Shown piece after piece: positions 1 to 5,363 of a DNA stretch of 7,617 nucleotides; position 1 is the first letter of the stretch, and each line of letters opens with the position of its first letter. Below the pieces are notes generated by a model. It did not search any database. It saw nothing but the letters and a program-made list of their open reading frames with translations, and was not told the origin of the DNA. Both the position numbers and the translations under genes were made by a program. Source of the DNA: Victivallales bacterium. GTDB taxonomy: Bacteria; Verrucomicrobiota; Lentisphaeria; Victivallales; UBA1829. The DNA lies in assembly GCA_016285335.1 (NCBI GenBank), contig JAEEQO010000148.1, positions 1 through 7,617 of the forward strand, given 5' to 3'.

Positions 1-333
1 GATTACTCCGACGTCGTGATATCCAAAAGCATTCTGTCCGTTCCGTCCGGGTGGATGATCCCGCCCGTGTTCCAAATGGACCTGCTGGATTCCCACGCAG
101 AATGGGTGCTTGCGAAAACGGATGTCAAGTGGAAAACCCGGAGGAAGAACGGGGAACAGAAAGAACACCGCATCCCGGTGTATTTCGTCATCGACCCATA
201 CGGACGCATCGCCCTCTGGAATCTGCTGCGCTCCCCGCTGGAATCCCGGTTCCAGGAGCTGCGCACGCGGATCAAACCCCTTCCGGATCCCGATGCCGTT
301 AACCCATCCCCCGCCGCATCCGCTCCGGAATAA
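1..333 (+). CDS. C-terminal part of a hypothetical protein (5' end outside window)
   Basis: The reading frame is open from the first base of the window and ends at TAA 331-333, so only the last 110 residues are visible. A GTG at 16 could be read as a start, but there is no ribosome binding site that can be judged and the frame stays open upstream, so truncation by the window edge is more likely. The visible part has a hydrophobic stretch (around IPVYFVIDPYGRIALW) after a basic segment (KWKTRRKNGEQKEHR), then an Arg-rich helix-like segment, and ends in a Pro/Ala-rich tail (PLPDPDAVNPSPAASAPE). I do not recognise the family. It is followed after 65 bases by another gene on the same strand, whose product also ends in a proline-rich tail, so the two may share an operon. 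Function unknown. Confidence 0.6.
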   Translation, partial: DYSDVVISKSILSVPSGWMIPPVFQMDLLDSHAEWVLAKTDVKWKTRRKNGEQKEHRIPVYFVIDPYGRIALWNLLRSPLESRFQELRTRIKPLPDPDAVNPSPAASAPE

Positions 334-398
334 ACGATCCCGGCTGCTTGCGACGGATTAACAGCCGACTACCCCCGACACCACGGAGGAAAAACAAT

Positions 399-2042
399 AT
401 GAAACACCGATTTTTCCTGATCGCTTTACTATTCTGCTGTATTCTGGGCGGGGCCGCCGCGCTGTTCACGGTCTTCACCGCCGAGATTGCGACCGCGACG
501 CGAACTCCCGGCTACTCCGACCTGACGGAACGATTTGAGACGCCGATCGATCCCGACGAAGTCCTGCGATGGACCGAGCTCGGGAAAGTCGCGAGAAAAG
601 GCCCGGAAGCGCTCCTGAACCAAATCCGCGAGGAACAGACTCCCGCGCCACTGATCTATTCCAGGTGGTTCGTCGACGAACGGATCGCGCGGGTCTCCGA
701 GTCAAGAGCCGAGGTCGAACGCGCCATACGGGAGTTCGGGCGCGCCTGGCTGGTCCAGCTCGAAGAGGAAAGCCGGACACTTCGTGCGCTGAAGACGAAC
801 GAGGAACGCGAGGCGAAAGCGCGGACGCTGCTGGACCTCGCCGACTGGATCGGAAGCGCGGGCGGTTACGGGAATCTATGGCTTTTCTACCGTCTTCAGG
901 ACCTCGCAAATATCCCGATCGGGTATCTGCTCTCCGACAACGATTATCCGATGGCCTCGCTGGAACAGCTCGTGCCGCGCCTGCTGAAAAACATCGATAT
1001 CTACACGAAAATCGGCATCCCTGCGCTGAACTCCGAAGCACCGGAACCTGTGTTCAAGCTCGGAGAGGTCAAGCCCGATCCGAAATTCGGTCCGCCGCGC
1101 ACGAACGGGGACCGGGAAGACGATATTCAGGGACCGGCGTTCGCCGCCTGGCACAAAAAACTGGCCGAAGCAACGAAGCAGCTGCGGAAAACGCAGAAAG
1201 AGGGCGAATACGTCGGCATTCTTTCCGGCGAAAAAAAGCGCAGCCGTCTCCCGGACGATCTGCAATTCTTCATCGACGACGAAGACAAGATCACTTCGCG
1301 CCCGTTCACTGCCGTGGAGCAGTGGGACGTCAAATTCCACTACAAATTCCTGCTCGGACTGGTCGGGAGCAAAGTTGATGACAGTCTGGCGTTTCTTGAG
1401 TTCCGGCGAAGGGTCGGAACGATCCCGGAGCCCTACGTTTTCACGCCGGAGGAGATCGCTCAGGGCGAAAAGGAAAAGGAGGATTATGCGAAACGCGGAG
1501 TGAAAGTCGTTCCTTTCTGGGAAATCCCCGATTTCGATGCACGGGAATTCGCCTTCGAAAAGGCGTGGAAAGCGCTCCCCGGACTCACGGACGATAACCG
1601 CAACGATTACTACGGCGCATACTGGATCTTCAAGCTCGTGCAGGAAAACAAGCTGTACGATGACGATTATGAAGAATCGAAAAAAGGGGAAAAAAAGCAG
1701 GCAATACGGGAAAAGAACGATAGAATACAACAGCTTGACAAACAACTGTATCAAGAACTTGATGTTGCCAGGGAGGAATGGGCAAAGGCATCATTGCATG
1801 CAGAACAAAAAGCTTTCGAGTTGTACATGCTCGGTCGGGAAGAAGGAAAAGAAGAAGAATTGGAAAAAGTAAAACTTGAGGAAAAAGAGGCGAGAGAAAA
1901 GGCTCAAAAAGCCTTGGAAAAATATAAAGAAGCGGATAGCAATTATAAGAACCTATATAAAGACGAACCGTCCATCCCCAATCCCGAACCGACCACAACC
2001 CGCCCCCGGCCGACTGACCCCGACACCCGCGAGAAACTCTGA
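399..2042 (+). CDS. Exported or membrane-anchored hypothetical protein with C-terminal coiled coil
   Basis: The start is ATG 399, preceded by GGAGGA at 385-390 with 8 bases of spacing; a TTG at 348 in the same frame lacks such a site and would put a charged extension in front of the signal sequence. The product has 547 residues. Residues 1-35 look like a signal peptide or signal anchor: basic MKHR, a hydrophobic core to about residue 27, then a possible cleavage region AEIATATR. No good lipobox is seen, because the Cys-Cys pair at 13-14 lies too early in the core. Residues 40-425 are mixed, acidic and aromatic-rich, with no catalytic motif that I recognise. Residues 427-520 are a long Lys/Glu-rich segment with the pattern of a coiled coil, and residues 524-547 form a Pro/Thr-rich tail (PSIPNPEPTTTRPRP). 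The coiled-coil DNA is much more AT-rich than the rest. The stop is one base before the next ATG, so translation of the following membrane protein is probably coupled. I cannot assign a function. A surface or periplasmic structural or assembly role would be a guess. Confidence 0.85.
   Translation: MKHRFFLIALLFCCILGGAAALFTVFTAEIATATRTPGYSDLTERFETPIDPDEVLRWTELGKVARKGPEALLNQIREEQTPAPLIYSRWFVDERIARVSESRAEVERAIREFGRAWLVQLEEESRTLRALKTNEEREAKARTLLDLADWIGSAGGYGNLWLFYRLQDLANIPIGYLLSDNDYPMASLEQLVPRLLKNIDIYTKIGIPALNSEAPEPVFKLGEVKPDPKFGPPRTNGDREDDIQGPAFAAWHKKLAEATKQLRKTQKEGEYVGILSGEKKRSRLPDDLQFFIDDEDKITSRPFTAVEQWDVKFHYKFLLGLVGSKVDDSLAFLEFRRRVGTIPEPYVFTPEEIAQGEKEKEDYAKRGVKVVPFWEIPDFDAREFAFEKAWKALPGLTDDNRNDYYGAYWIFKLVQENKLYDDDYEESKKGEKKQAIREKNDRIQQLDKQLYQELDVAREEWAKASLHAEQKAFELYMLGREEGKEEELEKVKLEEKEAREKAQKALEKYKEADSNYKNLYKDEPSIPNPEPTTTRPRPTDPDTREKL
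1680..1965 (+). other. AT-rich coiled-coil-encoding segment inside the 547-residue gene
   Basis: From about 1680 the base composition changes sharply within one reading frame. A hand count of 1681-1980 gives 120 G+C in 300 bases (40%), whereas 1561-1620 just upstream gives 36 in 60 (60%). Codons rare in the surrounding genes (AGA, ATA, TTG, TAT, AAT) become common here. Part of the shift is forced by the Lys/Glu-rich coiled coil, but the synonymous choices also change: GAA and AAA are favoured over GAG and AAG, and Ile and Tyr codons end in A or T. GC-rich sequence resumes near 1965 with the proline-rich tail. The reading frame is intact on both sides. The segment may be a recently gained or recombined domain, or a fast-evolving region. 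Confidence 0.6.
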
Positions 2043-2043
2043 C

Positions 2044-2547
2044 ATGGAACTTGACATAAAAAAGAAAGCATACCTGATTCTGGCGGGAAAGATCGCGGTC
2101 GCCGCCGTGTGCGTGCTGGTCACGGTCCGGTCGCTGTCCTGGCTGGGGATCGGCCAGTGGATCATGCTTTGGGAGAGCATGTGCGACTGGGCGAGGGATT
2201 TGCCTCTTTTCCTGGCTGCATTCCTGACGATGAGCGTCGGCACCGTCGTGCTGTGGGTGCTCTTTTTCCAGTGCAAAGACAAGGACGCGCGAGTGTACCT
2301 GTTTCCGATGAGCTTCCTGCTGCCGGCGCATTTCGTGCTGAGCATCGTCGGGAAGATGCTCATGTTCTCCCTTTGGATCAATCCGCTTCTGTTCCTGATG
2401 CTGGTCCCGGCCGTGATCGTATCGTTCACCAGCCGGAAACGCTTCCTGTATCTGGGGTCCGCGTCCCTCATCTGCGCCGCGTATCTTGTGCTGACATTCC
2501 TCTGCTGTGCTTATATCCTGATGGCGATAGCGCTGCCGAGGCCGTGA
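2044..2547 (+). CDS. Small polytopic inner-membrane protein, unknown family
   Basis: The frame is open further upstream (to about 1876), but that part is a Lys/Arg-rich shadow of the preceding gene. The plausible start is ATG 2044, one base after the TGA at 2040-2042, with only a weak GAGA (2031-2034) as ribosome binding site, which fits translational coupling. The product has 167 residues. It begins with charged MELDIKKK and has about five hydrophobic segments, near residues 9-29, 54-76, 84-104, 106-129 and 134-163. Short charged loops at 77-83 (CKDKDAR) and 129-133 (TSRKR) separate some of them. Four Cys are spread over the membrane segments and tail (C143, C154 and C155 are in the last one). 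No enzyme or transporter motif is visible. Tight linkage to the 547-residue exported protein suggests that the two proteins work together at the membrane. Function unknown. Confidence 0.8.
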   Translation: MELDIKKKAYLILAGKIAVAAVCVLVTVRSLSWLGIGQWIMLWESMCDWARDLPLFLAAFLTMSVGTVVLWVLFFQCKDKDARVYLFPMSFLLPAHFVLSIVGKMLMFSLWINPLLFLMLVPAVIVSFTSRKRFLYLGSASLICAAYLVLTFLCCAYILMAIALPRP

Positions 2548-2556
2548 AGCACGCGG

Positions 2557-2592
2557 CGGGACGTCCCGAGGGGGGAATGACCGCCCTCCCCC
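2557..2592. other. GC-rich inverted repeats downstream of the membrane protein gene
   Basis: Ten bases after the stop of the membrane protein gene lies a perfect 12-base palindrome, CGGGACGTCCCG (2557-2568). It is followed by a run of six G (2570-2575) that can pair with CCCCC at 2588-2592. Either could form a hairpin in the transcript and weaken read-through into the serpin gene. No T-tract follows, so this is not a standard intrinsic terminator. Confidence 0.3.
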
Positions 2593-2644
2593 GCTCCATC
2601 CAAAACGGATTTCCTTCGTCCGACACAATATCGGCGAACGGAAA

Positions 2645-2670
2645 AACGTTATTATATGTAACGTTATAAC
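2645..2670 (+). promoter_or_regulatory. AT-rich repeat element upstream of the serpin, possible promoter or operator
   Basis: In an otherwise GC-rich gap of 147 bases, AACGTTAT occurs twice (2645-2652 and 2660-2667), 15 bases apart, and the second copy runs into the perfect palindrome GTTATAAC (2663-2670). GTTA 2648-2651 and TAAC 2659-2662 give an additional two-fold element in the middle. TATAAC at 2665-2670 resembles a -10 hexamer and would give a leader of about 18 bases before ATG 2695, but no convincing -35 is found 16-18 bases upstream. The element may be a promoter that depends on an activator, a regulator binding site, or both. The serpin's own ribosome binding site, GGAGG at 2683-2687, lies just after it. 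Confidence 0.4.
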
Positions 2671-2694
2671 AGGAAATATTTCGGAGGCCCCGAT

Positions 2695-4302
2695 ATGAAA
2701 ACGAAAATATTCCGCAGAGCTTTCTTCGCCGTCGTCGCGGTCTTCCTTGCCGCGGTGACCGCCGCCCCGTCCGCCGCTTCCGCCCAATCCGCCGCGCTGA
2801 CGGCCGAACAGCGTTTGCAGAAAGCGCTTGAGCTGCGCGCGGAATTGGACTCGCAGATCCGGGCTCTTGAACAGGAGCGGGAAGACGAAGAGCAGGCGGA
2901 AGTGAAGACCATTCCGGTGGTACACCGAATTGACATCATGCGCGAGCGGAAAGAAAAATTCGACCGGACGATCAAAAAGCTGAAAGAGGAAGCCGCCCGC
3001 GGGGCGCAGGGCGCGAACGAAGCAAAGAAGCCCGCGCCTGCCGCCGCGACGACGAACAAAACCGCCGCATCCGCGTCCGAACGGAAACCGGACAAGCAGA
3101 AGCAAATGTCTCTGGTGGCGCGTCAGGCGATCGCCGCCGATTTGAACCGGCAGGGATTCCGGCTGCTTCAGAGCCTCGGCGAAGGGAAAGAGGCCGAAAA
3201 CAAGTTCATTTCCCCGTACAGCATCGACAGCGCGTTCGGCATGGTGTACACCGGGGCGAAGGGCCGCACGCAGGAAGAGATCCGCGCCGTGCTCGGCATG
3301 CCCGCCGATCCCGCCGACGCCGACACGTTCTTTCTCCTGATGTCGGCGCAGTACCAAGCGGAGCACGACGCCGATGTCCTCGTCTCGAACTCCGTCTGGG
3401 TCGACCAACGCGTGACCGACCTGATCCGCCCCGATTATTACAAGACGATCGAAACATACTACGGCGGCGCATTCTATGTGGAGGATTTCAGGAAGAAGGA
3501 CTCCGTCGTGAACAAGGTCAACGCCCTGGTCGACAAAAACACCAAAGGCATGATCAAAGACATCATCGCGCCCAACGACCTGACCGAACGGACCCGCATG
3601 ATCCTGCTGAACACCCTGTTCTTCGAGGCGAAATGGCTGTACCCGTTCCCCGAGGAAGCGACTCGGCCGACGCCGTTTTACCTGTTCGGCGGCGGCTCGA
3701 AGCAGGTCCCGATGATGTACCAGAAACGCTATTTCGATTATTATTCCTGCGAGGAGGACAATGTTCACGCCGTCGTGCTGCCCTACGAGAACGACCGGTT
3801 CGAACTCGTTGCCCTGATGCCGGTCAAGCCCGGCCGCGACCAGGGACGCGCCGCCATGAAGTCCATCCTTGCGAAGATCGGCGACAAGCTCGATTCCTGG
3901 CTCACGGATCCGTCTCCCTACGAAACCCGCGTTTATCTGCCGAAGGTCGATCTGACCGACTCGATGCAGCTCAAAGACCCGCTGGTAAAACTCGGCATGC
4001 CCTCGCCGTTCAGCCCCTTCGCCGCCGATTTCTCCGGCATGTTCGACTACTCCAAAATGCCGGGCGACGAGCGGTTCTACATCGAAAAGGTCATCCACAA
4101 GACCGCTCTGAAGATGGACGAGTATTCCACGAAAGCCGCAGCCGCCACTGCCATCATCGGCGGGTTCGGCGGAGGAGCATTCCCGTCCCAGCCGCTGCCG
4201 GAGAACATCTTCCGCGCCGACCGTCCGTTCCTCGTGCTCATCCGCGACAAATGGACCGGGCTGATCCTCTTCATGGGCCGCATCAGCGACCCGGGCAAAT
4301 AG
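2695..4302 (+). CDS. Secreted serpin with N-terminal coiled-coil extension
   Basis: Serpins are suicide inhibitors of serine or cysteine proteases: cleavage of the reactive centre loop traps the protease. ATG 2695 has GGAGG seven bases upstream. The product has 535 residues, against roughly 380-420 for a serpin core. Residues 1-30 are a signal peptide (basic start, hydrophobic core, ASA|Q cleavage), so it is exported. Residues 36-101 are Glu/Arg/Lys-rich and probably helical or coiled coil, and 102-135 form an Ala/Pro/Lys linker. The serpin fold runs from about 140 to 535. Family motifs are FISPYSIDSAFGMVYTGAKG (171-190), ILLNTLFFEAKW (303-314), VPMMY (338-342), VVLPYENDRFELVALMP (360-376), YIEKVIHKTALKMDE (462-476) and FRADRPFLVLI (506-516), the last being the C-terminal signature. 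The hinge EYSTKAAAAT (476-485) is close to the inhibitory consensus, with Lys at P13 in place of Glu. The following loop, IIGGFGGGAFPSQPLPEN, is glycine-rich and about five residues longer than in antithrombin. P1 is uncertain, so the target protease cannot be named. No terminator is evident after the stop. Confidence 0.93.
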   Translation: MKTKIFRRAFFAVVAVFLAAVTAAPSAASAQSAALTAEQRLQKALELRAELDSQIRALEQEREDEEQAEVKTIPVVHRIDIMRERKEKFDRTIKKLKEEAARGAQGANEAKKPAPAAATTNKTAASASERKPDKQKQMSLVARQAIAADLNRQGFRLLQSLGEGKEAENKFISPYSIDSAFGMVYTGAKGRTQEEIRAVLGMPADPADADTFFLLMSAQYQAEHDADVLVSNSVWVDQRVTDLIRPDYYKTIETYYGGAFYVEDFRKKDSVVNKVNALVDKNTKGMIKDIIAPNDLTERTRMILLNTLFFEAKWLYPFPEEATRPTPFYLFGGGSKQVPMMYQKRYFDYYSCEEDNVHAVVLPYENDRFELVALMPVKPGRDQGRAAMKSILAKIGDKLDSWLTDPSPYETRVYLPKVDLTDSMQLKDPLVKLGMPSPFSPFAADFSGMFDYSKMPGDERFYIEKVIHKTALKMDEYSTKAAAATAIIGGFGGGAFPSQPLPENIFRADRPFLVLIRDKWTGLILFMGRISDPGK

Positions 4303-4420
4303 GCTCGGGAGATGCCCCCTGCCCTCACCTGATGCTCCTTGTTTTTCACGGAGAAAACCGCCTGTTTTGTCTTAAATCGCGCAAAAGATGTAATATTTTA
4401 TCAAAACAGACGAAAAAAGA

Positions 4421-4449
4421 TTGCAAAAAAGGGGCTTCCGGTGTATATT
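4421..4449 (+). promoter_or_regulatory. Sigma-70-like promoter of the uxuB-uxuA operon
   Basis: TTGCAA (4421-4426) and TATATT (4444-4449) are separated by exactly 17 bases and match four or more positions each of the -35 and -10 consensus. The surrounding stretch is AT-rich compared with the flanking genes. Transcription would start near 4456, giving an untranslated leader of about 58 bases. The rest of the 211-base gap between serpin and uxuB (4303-4388) holds no gene or clear terminator. Confidence 0.7.
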
Positions 4450-4451
4450 AT

Positions 4452-4472
4452 TATCATTGAAACACAATATTA
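4452..4472. promoter_or_regulatory. Candidate operator over the uxu transcription start
   Basis: TATCATTG and CAATATTA are separated by five bases, with six of eight positions symmetric (inner half-sites ATTG and CAAT are perfect). The element sits across the predicted start point, where a repressor would block initiation. Hexuronate genes are commonly controlled by GntR- or LacI-type repressors. The site does not resemble the E. coli UxuR/ExuR consensus, and no regulator gene is in the window. Confidence 0.35.
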
Positions 4473-4513
4473 CACCCAACCCATTTTCTTTTTTGGAACA
4501 GGAGCGTTTTCCC

Positions 4514-5335
4514 ATGAAAAACAGTTTGTTCGATCTCGAAGACCGCGTCATCGTCGTAACCGGAGCCGCAGGCGTGCTCGCCGGCGGGACTGCCCGCTAT
4601 CTGCTGAGCCAGGGCGCGAAAGTCGTGATGCTGGACCTGAAGCAGGAAGTCGTGGACCAGGTCGTCGCCGACGCAAAGGCCACGATCTCGCCGAAGGTGT
4701 CCGGCTACGCGTGCAACGTGCTGGACCGCGCGATGATCGAATCCGTCTATGAAAAAGTCATGGCAGAACACGGCCGCGTGGACGCGCTGGTGAACGGCGC
4801 GGGCGGCAACATGGCGGGCGCGATGGTCAATCCCGACCAGACCATCTTCGACCTCCAGTTCGACCAGTACGAAAAGGTCCTCGACCTGAACCTGAAAGGC
4901 ACGCTCCTGCCGACCATCGTGTTCGTGAAGGCCATGGTTCAGCAGAAGAAGGGCGCGATCGTGAACTTCTCCAGCATGGCCGCGAAACAGGCCATCTCGC
5001 GCGGCATCGGCTACTCGAACGCGAAGGGCGCGATCGACAACCTGACCCGCTGGCTCGCGATGGAGTTCGGCATGAAGTTCGGCGAAGGACTCCGCGTGAA
5101 CGCCATCGCCCCCGGCTTCTTCCTCGGCAAGCAGAACCGCGCGCTCCTCGTGAACGAGGACGGCTCCTACACGGCCCGCGGCAAGCAGGTCGTCGCGAAG
5201 ACCCCGATGGGCCGTTTCGGCGACCAGAGCGAGGTCTACGGCTGCATCCACTATCTGCTCTCCGACGCCGCCAGCTTCGTGACCGGCGCGATCATCCCGG
5301 TCGACGGCGGTTTCTCCTCCTTCTCCGGCATCTGA
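4514..5335 (+). CDS. uxuB: D-mannonate oxidoreductase (fructuronate reductase), SDR type
   Basis: Catalyses the NAD(H)-dependent interconversion of D-fructuronate and D-mannonate in the cytoplasm, one step before mannonate dehydratase. ATG 4514 has AGGAG at 4500-4504 with nine bases of spacing; an earlier in-frame GTG or TTG would lie inside the leader or promoter. The product has 273 residues, normal for a classical short-chain dehydrogenase. The cofactor-binding turn is VTGAAGVLAGG (15-25), the variant glycine pattern that I recall in the Bacillus YjmF-like mannonate oxidoreductases. Asp41 at the end of the second strand favours NAD over NADP. NGAGG (94-98) is the NNAG-equivalent, and the catalytic set is Asn126, Ser154, Tyr167 and Lys171 (YSNAK). 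VDGGF (263-267) near the end is typical of the family. This is not homologous to E. coli UxuB, which is a long-chain mannitol dehydrogenase-type enzyme. The specific substrate is inferred mainly from the adjacent uxuA, 28 bases downstream in the same operon. Codons are strongly biased to C and G endings, suggesting good expression. Confidence 0.85.
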   Translation: MKNSLFDLEDRVIVVTGAAGVLAGGTARYLLSQGAKVVMLDLKQEVVDQVVADAKATISPKVSGYACNVLDRAMIESVYEKVMAEHGRVDALVNGAGGNMAGAMVNPDQTIFDLQFDQYEKVLDLNLKGTLLPTIVFVKAMVQQKKGAIVNFSSMAAKQAISRGIGYSNAKGAIDNLTRWLAMEFGMKFGEGLRVNAIAPGFFLGKQNRALLVNEDGSYTARGKQVVAKTPMGRFGDQSEVYGCIHYLLSDAASFVTGAIIPVDGGFSSFSGI

Positions 5336-5363
5336 CCTCACCCGCACCTCAGGAGACACCGCC

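Larger units (their letters stand above)
4389..4474. repeat. Inverted repeat flanking the uxu promoter
   Basis: TGTAATATT (4389-4397) and its exact reverse complement AATATTACA (4466-4474) flank the predicted promoter, with a related TGTATATT overlapping the -10 (4442-4449). A second pair, CTGTTTTG (4362-4369) and CAAAACAG (4402-4409), lies just upstream and is also an exact 8-base inverted repeat. The arrangement could serve a regulator that binds on both sides of the promoter. The region is AT-rich, so chance matches are possible. Confidence 0.35.

Noticed and set aside
348..398. TTG start for the 547-residue protein
   Set aside because: It would place 17 charged or proline-rich residues before the signal sequence, and it lacks a Shine-Dalgarno sequence, while ATG 399 has GGAGGA at good distance.
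569..1378. A 269-codon plus-strand frame overlapping the 547-residue gene
   Set aside because: The product is extremely Arg-rich (typical of a +1 shadow in GC-rich coding DNA) and lacks a ribosome binding site.
876..1754. A 292-codon minus-strand frame opposite the 547-residue gene
   Set aside because: I considered it because the plus-strand gene is of unknown family. The plus-strand frame has a good ribosome binding site, a signal sequence and coupling to the next gene, while this one has none of these.
1876..2043. N-terminal extension of the membrane protein
   Set aside because: The frame is open, but it reads the coiled-coil gene out of frame as Lys/Arg-rich sequence. ATG 2044 directly after the upstream stop gives a sensible membrane protein.
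2557..2592. Intrinsic terminator between the membrane protein gene and the serpin
   Set aside because: The hairpins are GC-rich, but no T-tract follows either arm, so I list them only as inverted repeats.
1630..4098. An 822-codon open frame on the minus strand
   Set aside because: It runs antisense across the end of the 547-residue gene, the whole membrane protein gene and most of the serpin, which have ribosome binding sites, signal sequences and family motifs. Its translation is low-complexity and matches no family I know. Long antisense frames are common opposite GC-rich genes.
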